The notes beneath the pieces were generated by a model that was not told the origin of the DNA, searched no databases, and saw only the letters and a list, made by a program, of their open reading frames with translations. Positions 1 through 11,042 of a stretch of 64,000 nt of DNA are shown piece by piece. This stretch comes from Ascarosepion bandense (lineage: Eukaryota; Mollusca; Cephalopoda; Sepiida; Sepiidae), in assembly GCA_037127315.1 (NCBI GenBank), contig JBBBDQ010001122.1:4100001-4164000 (forward strand), written 5' to 3'. Each line of letters opens with the position of its first letter. Position 1 is the first letter of the stretch. The position numbers and the translations under genes were made by a program.

Positions 1-62
1 AGCGCTTTTAAATAAACATCACACATATATAATATGTAAACAATATAATATATATAACAAAT

Positions 63-65
<3 letters not shown>

Positions 66-111
<46 letters not shown>
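66..111. repeat. (TA)n microsatellite
   Basis: Uninterrupted TA dinucleotide run. The flanks up to about position 160 are AT-rich with no other recognisable feature. Confidence 0.95.
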
Positions 112-113
<2 letters not shown>

Positions 114-159
114 AAATCGACTCTGTACGTATCCAAATCTTAAAATCTTACACAAGTAA

Positions 160-396
160 TTTTTAAGGACCACGAATAACCGGCAGAATCTAAGTCCGTT
201 ATTGTCCGCCGCTATAAAGCTTTGGACAATGAGGGGGAAAAAAAAAGAAAACTGCGGAGCACCGACAATACATACAGTACTTCACAGCAAAGAAAAAAAA
301 AACCCTCAAACGGAACGAACCACAAAGAAAGAAAAGTGCTCGATACAAAACTAACCAAAAAGGATTAACCAAGAGGCAGTGACGTAGAGCAAAAAC
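160..396 (-). repeat. T-rich dispersed repeat, copy 1
   Basis: Read on the minus strand this matches segments at 30,879-31,110 and 35,725-35,970: a start like CGAGCACTTTT, then GGTTCCGTTTG, a T tract, CTTTACTGCGGA, a second T tract, a segment around CCGGATT, and TTCTGTTTGTTA. This copy is the most diverged. The class is unknown; I see no coding capacity and no RNA polymerase III boxes. Confidence 0.6.
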
Positions 397-518
397 ACAC
401 GAGAAAAAATCGCAAGATCGCCAAGACCTACCGCGGTTTCGCACAACGGCTCGTCAGAGCCCTGACGAGCCGTTGTGCGAAACCGCGGTAGGTCTTGGCG
501 ATCTTGCGATTTTTTCTC

Positions 519-522
<4 letters not shown>
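397..522. repeat. Perfect 61-bp-arm palindrome
   Basis: Positions 397-457 are the exact reverse complement of 462-522, with a 4-nt centre (458-461). The arms are GC-richer than the surroundings. The right arm runs directly into a (TA)n array at about 523-572. It could be a foldback element, a recent inverted duplication, or an assembly or library artefact; sequence alone does not decide. Confidence 0.95.

Positions 523-572
<50 letters not shown>
523..572. repeat. (TA)n microsatellite
   Basis: TA run abutting the right arm of the palindrome. Confidence 0.95.
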
Positions 573-574
<2 letters not shown>

Positions 575-1010
575 ATATTTATAATTATATACATACACTT
601 TTCACATATATATATATTGAGGAGATTGTAGGACAATGGAGAAAGTTTACTTGCGACACATTTTATTCCTTAGGAATTTTATCGGACTGAGTTTGTTGAC
701 GTTGTTATGACTATACTTGTGCATATGCAAAAGTTGCTGGTAATTTCAACATTTTTTAAAGAACTTTATTTTATTTCTTTTAGCCAGATTCATCTACATT
801 CATTTTCTTACCATCATCTTTGTTTTTTAATATTCCACTTTGTGATAACGGAAAAATCTGCCAAGTATGGTGAAACGCTGTAAGAACCTGGATGTTAATT
901 TAATCACAAATTCAGACAAATGTCTAAATTTTGTGACATGATCAAAATAATATTAATGTCTGCAATGATAAATATGTTAAAGAACGAAAAGGAAACGTTT
1001 ATCAATCTAA
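573..1010. other. No recognised feature
   Basis: AT-rich sequence. I see no gene, RNA or repeat-family match here. Its right edge is the end of a Helitron copy. Confidence 0.5.
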
Positions 1011-1739
1011 CTAGCAGTATAGCCCGGCGTTGCTCGGGTGTAATAAAAGCTTTAAAACTAATCCATGGTTCTGGAGATCAGACTCATTGGATGTTGGCAC
1101 GAAAGACTAAAAAGCAATAGTTGTTTCCAGTTAAAGCAAAACCATAGACTGAAAGAAAAATGAATGGATGTAAATCAAATTTTGATTTCCTGGTATCGAT
1201 ATCAAATAAATTTTTTTCGTCGTAAATTGAAATTTGAAGGCTAAATAAGTCCTCTGAGTAAATGGTATCATGGCTGAGACTAAGAACTACAATTATACCT
1301 ACTTAGAGCCAAACACGAAGCAAAAACTAAAATAAAAGTGCTGAAAAAACTACAGACATACAGGCAGATAAACAGACACACACACAAACATCTTACCTTA
1401 TATATATATATATATATATATTATCGATTTTCTGCACTATTGTAAGAATTACAACCTTGAAACTTCTGAATATCGTTTCTTATGTCTTTGTCTATGAGTA
1501 TATCAAATTTGATTGAAATCGGACCACTTCTTCTATAACCTGATTATTTCGATTATCGATTTTTGATATTTATCGGGGTACCTCGACACAAAACCTAGCT
1601 AGGAACACTCGAGGACGCCTATAGTACAACTGTGTAAATTTTCAAGAAAATTGGTTCAGCCGTTTCGGAGTCTATAGGTAACGGACACACACACAGCGAC
1701 ACACAGAAACACAAAGTTTCATTTATAAATAAGTTTAGA
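1011..1739 (-). mobile_element. Non-autonomous Helitron, copy A
   Basis: On the minus strand the element starts TCTAAACTTATTTAT and ends CTATACTGCTAG, so it has the 5'-TC...CTRR-3' ends of Helitrons. A GC-rich hairpin (CCCGAGC AAC GCCGGG, one bulged A) lies 8 nt before CTAG. The host bases are A on the 5' side and T on the 3' side, with no target duplication. It is 729 bp long with no Rep/helicase coding, so non-autonomous. Related copies lie at 6,719, 23,454, 24,661, 36,971 and 43,641, all in this orientation. Confidence 0.85.
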
Positions 1740-2039
1740 TATGTTTCACTTTTATTAAAGCTTTGTCAGAGGTTGAAAGAATGCAAGCAAAAAGGCAGAA
1801 ATTGTTGTATTTTCAATTTTGTTTGGGTTAATTCTCATTGGTCAGTCACGTATCATGTGTATTGAAACCGTAGACAGTTCTGTATGCATGCATGTTTATA
1901 AAGATTTTAGTATGTTTAAGCAGGCATCGTATGGTAATATGTATACGAAATTATGTCTCCTATTGTAGCGTTGATGATGAAAAGATGCAGTTAATAAATC
2001 TGAGCGTTTTCTCAATATATTTCTCTTTTTCTTTTAGAT
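1740..2039. other. No recognised feature
   Basis: AT-rich stretch between a Helitron and a Penelope-like fragment. It may hold eroded Penelope 3' sequence, but I cannot support that from motifs. Confidence 0.4.
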
Positions 2040-2905
2040 ATTCCGGGCAACATATCCTTAGGGTGCTGGGGCAGAATCCTATGATTAGCCTAGATTTTAT
2101 TTTTCGGTTGTGGTCGGAATAGAAATCGATTAGGTAATTTTTGTTAGTGGGTTTTAAGATCTAATTTCTTATTGTTGCGTATTAATAAAATATCGAGGAA
2201 TGGTAGAAAACTATTTATTTCAAATTCGTGTGTGAATGGTAAATTAACATTATTGAGCTTGATTCACTTAGTTAAGTGCCATACACTATACACGCTTGAG
2301 CGATCATGTCTCGAAAGAGACAACTGACTGAGAAGAAAATTTTCTCGAAGTAGGTTGTCATAACTTTTTACAGTAGACTGGTTGCCAACCAAGGCTATAG
2401 AACCCAATATACCCTGCTATTTAATTAATAGATGAAGGCAGAACAGACGGAGTAATACCTTTCTCAGTGGTTTTTGCGCGTAATTGAATGCAATGAATTC
2501 AACAGGAATTCGAACTCGGCTCTCCGATTTCAGTCGTGAATCGATATCCACTACATCACAACGCACATCCTCATTAATAGGTTTAAATCTTATATCTAAT
2601 AAGTTTATATCTTGAAGATATCATAAAAGAACGTCATCTATATATATTTGGGTAAGTAGAGCTTTGGGGCATGATGTGTTTAAATGGACTGGAATGTACA
2701 AATTCCAAAAAAGGCAAGCAAGGACATCCCTGATAAGTGACCCTATAGATAAGCCAAACTTTTGCTTGTCAGGAATATTGTTGAAAGAGAAAAAGCAGTG
2801 GTTAGTGATTAGTTTGCATAGTTTAAAATGTTGTGGACGTGTAGAGGAAGATTTTTTTTTTCCATTTGTAGGTAGTTTCTCTATATTTTGTGGCATTTTG
2901 TGATG
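2040..2905 (-). pseudogene. Penelope-like element RT fragment, split by a SINE
   Basis: On the minus strand, 2,900-2,616 translates to a stretch with QKFGLSIGS, VLACLFW and YIDDVLL. These correspond to the fingers/palm block and the YIDD catalytic box of Penelope-like reverse transcriptases. After the S1 SINE (2,263-2,569) the coding trace resumes with a segment resembling the family's FLDILLIR block near 2,210-2,060. The frame is broken by stops and the element is incomplete at both ends. A better preserved relative lies at 23,385-27,770, and its order of motifs supports this call. Confidence 0.7.
2263..2569 (-). mobile_element. S1 tRNA-derived SINE
   Basis: Full-length copy in reverse. The head (high coordinates) carries a box-A-like TGGTGCAGTGG and a box-B-like GAGTTCGAATTC. 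The body includes the block ACCAAGGCTATAGAACCC (as read on the plus strand), and the distal end includes AAGTGCCATAC. It sits inside the Penelope-like fragment, so it is younger than that element. Confidence 0.85.
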
Positions 2906-3133
2906 GGTATGTTAGCCTAAAGATATTTGATGTCTAAGATCGCTATAACCATGTTTTTCCGCACATAAGGGAAAACAATTGGAATTCGTAATCGTCAAGG
3001 CGAATTTATTTTGTTGAGTTGTGTATTTATAGAACTCGTGTTTATTTCTGTTTTACTCTACCAATGTTTTGAATGTAACACGACGAGAATTGCTTGAATT
3101 TTTATCTACTAGACCATTTAGCCGATTTTGCTA

Positions 3134-4080
3134 CTTTTTTTTTTATCGTTTCACTCCAAACAAGGCAGTACCGCCACTGGTGAGAAAGAGGCTACATAAG
3201 AGGACAGTGAAAATTTACATAGTAGAGCGAAGGAAAAGAGGAACTGTTTACATGGGGTGTCAGAGAAAGGGATATGAATACGGATGTGGAGAGAGTTGTG
3301 GTAGTACACTGAAAAAGGGGAAAGAACAAGATACAAGGAGTGTTGGGGAAAGGACAAGAGAATAACTGGCGTCAAGAGGATAAGAGATAGCAGTTGAAAT
3401 TGTATTTATACTTTTGAAAGTTGTAGCTATCAGGAAAGCAAGTATATGGGAGTTCCATAGGCGGAAGGTGCGAAAAAAGAAACTGATGGAGTAGAAGTGA
3501 AGGCTGCATTTGCTTGTTTTATCTGCCAATCTGATTGCTCGAGTAAATTGTTGTCGAAGGAAACACCAGTGAGCTAAGCTCGTCGGAGAAGAAGCCATGA
3601 AAATATTTGTAGAAGAGACAGAGGGAGGCCACATCCCGCCGGTGAGAAAGTGGCTGGAGGCTCGGTGTCAGGTTGGAACCGATCACATCACATCACATCA
3701 CAGATTCTCCTCTGGAGCCTGTCGAGAAGCCCTAGAATAATAGTAGGGGCGATCGACCAGATATGACAACAGTATTCAATGCATGAGCGGATGGTTGATT
3801 TGTATATGTACAAGATGGACTCGGATGAGAAAAAATTCCTGGCCCGACACAGTGACCCAACCTTCCTAGCAGTAGATTTAGCTATTGATTCAATGTAATC
3901 ATTCTACTTTAGGTCAGAAAAGAGAGTGGACGCCATTTGTCGTCTGGCAACCAATATTTTTAGACCCAGTTCGCCAATGACAAGAGCCTGCTCAACTTGA
4001 AGACAAATATTTGGTGTCTTGGCTTTTAACTTGACATGGAAACCAATCCTTGGCAATGGTGAGAGAAAATTAAGATCTTA
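3134..4080 (-). pseudogene. L-A LINE 3' end, degenerate
   Basis: Reads 5' to 3' on the minus strand from about 4,080 to 3,134. Translation shows traces of the L-A reverse transcriptase C-terminus (compare 47,293-48,217), including the RLWNS motif, followed by a short 3' UTR. It ends in the conserved tail (GTAGCC...CACCAGTGGCGGTAC...TTG...GGAGTGAAACG) and a poly(A) read as poly(T) at 3,134-3,143. Many stops and frameshifts. The 3' UTR here holds a single unit of the material that is tandemly expanded at 41-43 kb. Confidence 0.75.
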
Positions 4081-4312
4081 GTAAAAAAACGCAATTTAAG
4101 ACAGGCATGTTGTCACAATATCATGCGTTGAATGAAAAGATAAGACTTGAGGCTGTCTTCCCTTTGTGAACCCTGATCAATGGAAGACGGAATTAGATCA
4201 GACAGAAATTAGGGAACGCTTTTTATTGGGGTAGAACATAAAAAAATTGACAGCATAAGGAAGAACCATATTTACGTTTGGCTAAAATTTTCACCCAAAA
4301 AGTATTGTTAAA
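4081..4312. other. No recognised feature
   Basis: Nothing I can assign between the LINE fragment and an S1 SINE. Confidence 0.4.
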
Positions 4313-4490
4313 CTCAATCAGTTAAGTGCCATATGTGATACACGGTTAGGCAATCATGCCTCGGAAGTTTAACCCATAGCTGGGGGAGAAGAGACAGATT
4401 AATACCTTTTCCAAGGACATTTGCGCATAAGTGAATGCAACGATTTCAAAAGGAATTCGAACTCGGCTCTCCGATTTCTCGTTCTACTGG
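4313..4490 (-). mobile_element. S1 SINE with internal deletion
   Basis: Both ends of S1 are present (AAGTGCCATA distal end; box B GAGTTCGAATTC at the head), but the middle third, including the ACCAAGGCTATAG block, is missing. The box-A end is also lost. Confidence 0.8.
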
Positions 4491-5076
4491 CCCAAAATGT
4501 ATCGTTTCTCTCGATTGATACAAAAAGTAAAAAATATTTTCTGCACATTGTGTGGGGTCTGTGGTTTCAGCGAGGAATTTTGTGGTGTAACATGTGACCT
4601 TCTTACCAGCTTCTACCCCACGGAAATGTGTAACTCGTTCGACATAAATTTTTACTTCTATATTCAAACCATATGTGTATGACATCTAGCTTTTCAAGTT
4701 TAAAATTGAACTGCTAAAATCTTGTGCGTTGAAATTGACTCATTTCCTGATCTGTACCTCTACACTGGAAGGGGTTATCTGAAGATTCGAGAATGTTCGA
4801 TCTGACCAACGCAATTGAAAACAACATCCATTGACTGAATTCGATATCACGAAATATGATCCCGCGTGTTCAATAAAATTGAGAAGTTTCTTATCGACCA
4901 AAATTCAATATGATTATTGCATATTATCAGTCAAAGATAAAAAAGATCTGGTTTCTTCCTAAGAATGATCGTCTCTTTACAGCAAATCAGGTATCAAAAT
5001 ATTGAACTAGGGGCATGCAATATTAGAAGATTGATAAAAAATTAATGTGGAAGAAATGCGGGAATATTTAATGTTA
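4491..5076. other. No recognised feature
   Basis: AT-rich sequence without recognisable coding, RNA or repeat-family signal. Confidence 0.4.
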
Positions 5077-5302
5077 TGGCGGACCTACCCATTAATATAG
5101 TAATGGACTAACTTAATCTGCATAAATACAATGTGACTAGTAGTCACCGAGAGAGCACTAGTCTGGTATGAGTCAGACACCCGTAGAGTGACTTACCGAA
5201 CAGAGACTTTAATATCCAACACCGCTTGTTTGTCAGCTAGAAGAAACAAGCTGGCATATTGTACCTTTACCCGTTATTTTGTTAATAGAATTGTTTACAC
5301 TA
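5077..5302 (-). repeat. Dispersed ~226-bp repeat, copy 1
   Basis: Matches 23,136-23,362 in opposite orientation along its whole length. Shared blocks include CTGGTATGAGTCAGACACC and AAGCTGGCATATTGTACC. Class unknown; I see no terminal inverted repeat and no convincing pol III boxes. Confidence 0.7.
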
Positions 5303-5523
5303 TTCCTGGATTCCTGTTATTATTTGTGACTCCAGGGTTACAACATTTAACAAGAAAAGCATTTATTAAAATTTAATTAAGTAAATATTCATTAAAATTT
5401 CATTAAGTATATATGAAAGGATTACTAAAACCAAACAAAGAAGAATAATTGCTTTCTGAAATAATCATCAAGAAAATTTTCATTGAAATCAAAATTAGAA
5501 ATAACGTTCCAAAATCAGATTTT

Positions 5524-5821
5524 CAGTCAGTCAGTTATGTGCCATACGCGATACACGCTTGGACGATCATGTCTCTTTCGAGACATGAATGACTGGGCAG
5601 AAGTTAATCCTGCAGTAGGTTGCCATTGCTTTCTGCGGTAGACTGGTTGCCGACCAAGGCTATAGAGCCCAATCTGTCCTGTTATTTAACCCATAACTGG
5701 AAGGAATACCTTTCTCAAGGGTATTTGCGCGTAAGTGAATGCAAAGAATTCAACTGGAATTCGAACTCGGCTCCCCGGTTTCTCGTTCCGAGTCGATATC
5801 CACTGTACTACAACGCACATC
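5524..5821 (-). mobile_element. S1 tRNA-derived SINE
   Basis: Near full-length, with all landmarks: distal GTGCCATACG end, ACCAAGGCTATAGA block, box B and box A at the head. Confidence 0.9.
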
Positions 5822-6479
5822 AGGTTTTAATTGTTTCCTTTGTTTGTCTCTACGATCTGCATACTAGTTTAACCAGAAATTTTGGTGAGTTTATTTATGT
5901 ATTATTTTAAAAGAGATAAATTATTTAATTTCATTACTGAAAGATTCATAGAAATGAAGAAGTTAGAAAAACTCAGAAGCCGAAAATTTAAAAACAAAAT
6001 GCTAGAATTATTTTGGATTTCAGCATGGCATATCGGTTATCAGGTCTAAAGTTCACACTATCATGTGCACACTACTAGAGGAGCGACAATGTTTACACTG
6101 TAACAGCAACAAGAAAACTGGGTTCGATCATGCTCAAACTTCGATCGTGTTACATCAATAGCACTAACTATAAGCACGCATGATCATAAGACAGTGCGAA
6201 AAAATTAAATATATGTTATGGCAAAAATGTTGATAAATTTTTATTTATCCTCGTATAAAGTGAAGAAATGAAAATACAAAGTTTATCTCAACTCGAGCTG
6301 GTGTCTGGCACCAGTGGGAAATAGGAATAACGTTTTTGTATCAATAATTTCACTAAAATAACCATGCAATTAAAGAATATATTAATCAATTTCTAGGTAT
6401 TTTCGCTTACATATTCTTACATTCATAATAAACATCTAATGTTTTTATTACGCGTTGGCATGACACACACAATTAACCA
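5822..6479. other. No recognised feature
   Basis: AT-rich, low-complexity sequence. I see no gene or repeat-family match. Confidence 0.4.
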
Positions 6480-6660
6480 GACATTAGATTTTTCTTCTAC
6501 ATTTAATATGCACACATTGCTTTATCAAAGGTGACACGTATCTGACCAATGAAATTATACCAAAATCAACATACTGTGTCTTAGATTTTTAAACCATTCG
6601 TCTTCAATAAATCTCTGAAGAAGCTTGTTAAAGTGAAACATGATGAAAAAACACACCTTT
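6480..6660 (+). repeat. Dispersed repeat with GAAGAAG tail, copy 1
   Basis: Similar over about 180 bp to 12,095-12,331. Shared blocks: TATCTGACCAATGAAAT versus TATCTAATCAATGAAAT, and a distal segment like GAAGAAGCTTGTTAAAGTGA. A (TA)n array follows both copies. Possibly a short retroelement; class not determined. Confidence 0.55.
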
Positions 6661-6686
6661 TCCTACTTGTTCTCTACATTATTCTA

Positions 6687-6690
<4 letters not shown>

Positions 6691-6718
<28 letters not shown>
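6691..6718. repeat. (TA)n microsatellite
   Basis: TA run directly bordering the Helitron copy that follows. Confidence 0.9.
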
Positions 6719-7443
6719 CTAGCAGTATAGCCCGGCGTTGCTCGGGTGTAATGAAAGCTTTAAAACTAATCCATGGTTCTGGAGCTCAGACATTTTGAAT
6801 GTTGTAACGAAAGACTAAAAAGCAATAGTTGTTTCCAATTAAAGAGAAACCGTAGACTGAAAGAAAAATGAATGGATGTAAGTGAAATTTTGATTTCCTG
6901 GTATCGATATCAAATAAGTTTTTTTCGTCGTAAACTGAATTTTGAAGGCTAAATAAGTCCTCTGAGTAAATGGTATCATGGCTGAGACTAAGAACTACAA
7001 TCATACCTACTTATAGCCAAATCCGAAGCAAAAACTAAAATAAAAGTGCTGAAAAAAATACAGACATACAGGCAGATAAACAGATGCACATACAAACATC
7101 TTGCCTTTTACATATATATATTATCGATTTTCTGCACTATTGTAAGAACTGCAACCTTGAAACCTCTGAATATCGTTTCTGATGGCTTTGCCTATGAGTG
7201 TATCAAATTTCATTAAAATTGGACCACTCCTTCTATAACCCGATTTTTTCGATTATTGATTCTTATCGGGGATACCTCGACACAAAACCTAGCTAAGAAC
7301 ACTCGCTGACGCTTATAGTACAACTGTGTAAAGTTTCAAGAAAATCGGTTCAGCCGTTTCGGAGTCTATAGGCAACGGACACACACACACACACACAGAC
7401 ACAGACACAGACACAGACACAGAGAAAGTTCCATTTATATATA

Positions 7444-7450
<7 letters not shown>
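6719..7450 (-). mobile_element. Non-autonomous Helitron, copy B
   Basis: Same family as 1,011-1,739. The 3' end (CTGCTAG, then host T) is intact; the 5' TC has dissolved into the (TA)n array at about 7,447-7,484. The element holds an internal CA-rich tract. No Rep/helicase coding. Confidence 0.8.

Positions 7451-7484
<34 letters not shown>
7447..7484. repeat. (TA)n microsatellite
   Basis: TA run grown at the 5' terminus of Helitron copy B. Confidence 0.9.
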
Positions 7485-7486
<2 letters not shown>

Positions 7487-8031
7487 CTGACATCAGGACG
7501 TTTTTTCTTCCATCTCCTTCATTTTGTATCAATTCTGCTTCTTTTTATGGGCTATGTTTCTTCAGGATGTAGGCGATCATGGACTTCCACTCACCCCCTC
7601 TTATCCCTTTTAATATTTTCCTCTTGGTATCTCTACCAAACCCCGCTCCACCATTCATTTGCTCAAGCCCATCAAATATGTCTCACGCTGCTTTTCTCAG
7701 TCTCTCTCCTCCTGTATCTGTCTTGTGAGTGTTAGATTTTTCAAACTCTCCTTCCTCATTAAATGTCCCAGGAACCTCAGCTTTCTTTTCCAGTCGCTAG
7801 GTATGTTTTCTTCTCGTTTGCATCCTCTCTAGCACGTTGTTGTTGTTGTTGTTGTTGTTGTTTACGTGGTCAGTCCATGGTATTCTCAGCATCCTTCTGT
7901 AGAACCACATTTCTGTTGCCTTGAGCTTCTCCTTTATCCTTGAAGAAATCGTCCAACATTCGCTGCCATACAGAAGGATAGATATCACAGTGAAGTCTAG
8001 AACTCTTTTATCTGTTATTTTAATGAAAGTA

Positions 8032-8460
8032 TGTAGTTTCCGGCTTTCTCTTTTCCAATCTTTTCACTCTTTGCTTTTTTTCTTTTTCTTTTTTTCAATT
8101 GGAATAGATAGACTAAACTATCGCCCGTTTCACACTCCACCCACGTCTATTGAACAGGTGACGAGGCTAATCCCTTGTTCCCTGTTTAGGATGTGGTTTC
8201 TGGCTTTCTCTTTTCTAATCTTTTCACACTTATCTTTTTTCTTTTTTTTTTCTTCTTCTATTGGAGTAGATAGACAAAACTATCACCCGGTTCACTCTCC
8301 ACCCACATTTATTGAACAGCTGAAGAGGCTCATCCCTTGTTCCCTGTTTAGGATGTGGTTTCCGGCTTTCTCTTTTTCAATCTATTCACTCTTACGTAGC
8401 CTCCTGCACATCAGTGGCGTTACCGTCTTGCTCGGGGTGATATGATTAAAAAAAAAAAAA
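8032..8460 (+). mobile_element. S-T SINE, tandem multimer with LINE-like tail
   Basis: Head-to-tail array of a ~160-180-bp unit. Each unit carries GTAGATAGAC, a CGCCCGGTTCACACTCCACC-like block, CTGTTTAGGATGTGGTTTC and GGCTTTCTCTTTT, and units are joined by C/T-rich linkers. Here one partial and two complete units are present. Only the last unit carries the conserved tail (TACGTAGCC...CATCAGTGGCGTTACC...TTGCTCGGGGTGAT) and poly(A). It is inserted in an L-B LINE. I see no clear pol III boxes. Confidence 0.75.
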
Positions 8461-8715
8461 GAAAATCTTCCTGTCTGTCAGTATTCTGGTTAGATTTTGA
8501 AATGTGTCTTTGGCTATCGCAATGCGTCTTTGGATATTAATGTTGCTCTTTCCATCCTGTTTCAGTATGCTTTCCGGGTATTTAATTCTTTTTACCTGCT
8601 TTATTTTAGTTTCACCAACTTGTAGTTCCCTTTTGCTGTTGACCATGCGTCCAGTTTTCTTGAAGTTTATGCTGAGCCCTTTCTTCATATTTTCTCTTGA
8701 TACCTTCCGAATGGC

Positions 8716-8988
8716 AAATTGGAGTGCCGAGTTCGAATTCCAATTGAATTCCTTGCATTCACTTACACACAAATACTCTTGGGAAAGTTATTAATCCGTA
8801 TCTCCCCTCCATGTATAGGTTAAATAATAGAACAGCTTGGGTTTTGTAGCCTTGGCTGGCAACCAGTCTACCGTAGAAGGCAATGGCAACCTACTGTGGG
8901 ATAATCTTCTGCCCAGTCAGTCATGTCTCTTTCGAGACATGATCGCCCAAAGCGTGTATCACGTATGGCACTTAATTCACTGACCTTC
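8716..8988 (+). mobile_element. S1 tRNA-derived SINE, plus orientation
   Basis: Starts near box B (GAGTTCGAATTC), so the extreme 5' head is diverged, and runs through the S1 body to the distal end. Inserted in the L-B LINE, whose sequence continues right after it. Confidence 0.85.
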
Positions 8989-9005
8989 TGTAGGAGGTCT
9001 TAATC

Positions 9006-9524
9006 ATAACTGAAAAAATATCATGTTGGATAAAATAGAAGTGGCGATTACAATTTCATAGCTAAGATAGTAACGTACTTCCCAACGATAGTAGCAACTG
9101 CTGTTCGAATGCAGAGGTACACCCATGGAATTTCAGTTTGCTTTTTATAAAATGCACCCGATCCCCGTTTGAAGTATGGGCGTAGCGCATTTTGCCTGTG
9201 TTCAACCAAATTTTCATCATCCTAGTTTCAGCATAGCAAATGTTAATGTCAGAAATGGAAATAGATCCTCCAGTTCGCAAGAAACCATAAGTTGATCGGT
9301 TTATTTCTTGTCATTTTCTACGGACAAATCACAAAAATAAACCCAGTAGCCAATCAGAAACCAAATAAATGCAATGAAGCGTTCCGGGTTTGGTTTTATT
9401 TTTATATTAATTAATTATTTTTCTCACATTTTGGTGTTATTTATTGTTATAAAAGTTAAACGCCCAGAAGCCCCCGCGGCGTTCTCTGTCATGATTTGCA
9501 GTTTATGTCTGTGTATATCAAACA
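9006..9524. other. No recognised feature
   Basis: No gene or repeat family that I can name, apart from the SINE that follows. Confidence 0.4.
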
Positions 9525-9733
9525 GTGCGTTGTGGTGCAGTGGATGTCGGAACGAGAAATCGGAGAGCCAAGTTCGAATTCTAAGTGAATTCATCGCATT
9601 CACTTTTGCGCAAATACCCTCAGGAAGAGTATTAATCCGTTGCTTCTCCATCCAGCAATGGGTTAAATAGCTAGACAGATTGGGTCCTATACCCAATTAT
9701 TCACGTCTCTTTCAAAACATGATCGCCCAAGCA
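9525..9733 (+). mobile_element. S1 tRNA-derived SINE, 3' shortened
   Basis: Clear head with TGGTGCAGTGG (box A) and AGTTCGAATTC (box B). The block around ACCAAGGCTATAG is deleted, and the distal end stops after GATCGCCCAAG. Confidence 0.85.
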
Positions 9734-9852
9734 AAACTGATATAAAACAAGATAAAACTGAATAACTACATCCAAAGATTTTCTTTCTTTCTTTCTTTCT
9801 TTCTTTCTGTTTTAGCTTCGTTTTCTTGTACTAATAAAGATTAATAGATGTA

Positions 9853-10269
9853 CACTACCGGCCATAATTATTAGGCAACCTCAGTTTTTTTTTGTTTTTT
9901 TTTTTTTTAGAAGAAATGATGTATTTCATACTATTTTTGTATTTATTGCCAAGTGGATAATTCTACATGAAAATAGAATAGTTCTTTTGTCATTATTACT
10001 TTGCAAAACTTTACAAGGCAAAGAAGCAAAGATGAACTCATTCGAATCGGCCAGAATTTTCTTCATCCTTTCATTGATGAAACTGCAATATAGGTAATTA
10101 TAAAATATTTATAAATTCATTTGATGCACATGTTATTGTGCAGTAATAACAAAAGAACCATTCTATTTTCATTTACAATTATTAACTTGACAATAAATAC
10201 TAAAAAATAGTATGAAATACATCATTTTTTTAAAACACTGGGACGGCCTAATAATTATGGCCGGTAGTG
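9853..10269. mobile_element. Long-hairpin MITE with TA duplication
   Basis: The termini CACTACCGGCCATAATTATT and its reverse complement lie at 9,853 and 10,269, each flanked by TA. The inverted similarity continues inward (AATGATGTATTTCATACTAT pairs with its complement near 10,208-10,230; the ATAGAATAGTTCTTTTG region pairs with one near 10,148-10,165), so most of the 417 bp can fold on itself. The TA flanks and TIR are typical of Tc1/mariner-type MITEs. No transposase coding. Confidence 0.85.
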
Positions 10270-10448
10270 TATGTACGAATAGATTTCCAAAAGAAAGAAA
10301 GAAAAAAGAAAGAGTGAACAGACATGGAGAGAATGATTTGAACAAAAATATAATAGCAGTTAACTAGCTAGATAGCTATCATTCTAATTAGCTATTTTCA
10401 AAGATAGAGAGAGAGAAATGGATGGAGAGAATGATATGAACAGACTTA
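10270..10448. repeat. Imperfect purine-rich duplications
   Basis: Two imperfect copies of a GGAGAGAATGAT-containing segment, each followed by GAACA, lead into the TATC array. Confidence 0.4.
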
Positions 10449-10450
10449 AA

Positions 10451-10506
<56 letters not shown>

Positions 10507-10515
10507 GTCTGTTCA

Positions 10516-10571
<56 letters not shown>

Positions 10572-10583
10572 CCAGTCTGTTCA

Positions 10584-10643
<60 letters not shown>

Positions 10644-10655
10644 CCAGTCTGTTCA

Positions 10656-10716
<61 letters not shown>

Positions 10717-10766
10717 CAGTCTGTTCATATCTATCTATCTATCTATCTATCTATCCAGTCTGTTCA

Positions 10767-10826
<60 letters not shown>

Positions 10827-10838
10827 CCAGTCTGTTCA

Positions 10839-10894
<56 letters not shown>

Positions 10895-10911
10895 CCAGTC
10901 TGTTCATATCA

Positions 10912-10972
<61 letters not shown>

Positions 10973-10980
10973 CAGTCAGC

Positions 10981-11041
<61 letters not shown>
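10449..11041. repeat. (TATC)n array with regular interruptions
   Basis: Blocks of TATC are separated by the same interruption, CAGTCTGTTCATA or a close variant, seven or eight times at uneven spacing of about 37-75 bp. The interruption also occurs just upstream as its complement (GAACAGACT-like), so the array is a nested tetranucleotide/minisatellite. Confidence 0.95.

Positions 11042-11042
<1 letters not shown>

Larger units (their letters stand above)
7540..9005 (-). pseudogene. L-B LINE RT C-terminal part, split by two SINEs
   Basis: On the minus strand, 7,988-7,797 reads ISILLYGSECWTISS, then EMWFYRRMLRIPWTDHV. This is the signature of a non-LTR retrotransposon C-terminal region downstream of the RT core. 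Upstream, 8,700-8,455 carries the preceding block (KGLSINFKKTGRMV ... AKDTFQNLTRIL). A (GTT)n run at about 7,835-7,861 inserts a poly-Asn tract. An S-T SINE (8,032-8,460) and an S1 SINE (8,716-8,988) interrupt it, and LINE sequence resumes at 8,984-9,005. The clade is not settled. Confidence 0.8.

Noticed and set aside
454..636. Open frames rich in Ile-Tyr (also at 11,240, 13,386, 26,431, 35,667 and 50,096)
   Set aside because: Translations of (TA)n or (CA)n microsatellites, not proteins.
7921..8445. 174-residue plus-strand open frame with repeated FSIGIDRLNYRPFHTPPT-like segments
   Set aside because: It covers the tandem S-T SINE units and part of an antisense LINE. The repeats are SINE monomers, not protein domains.
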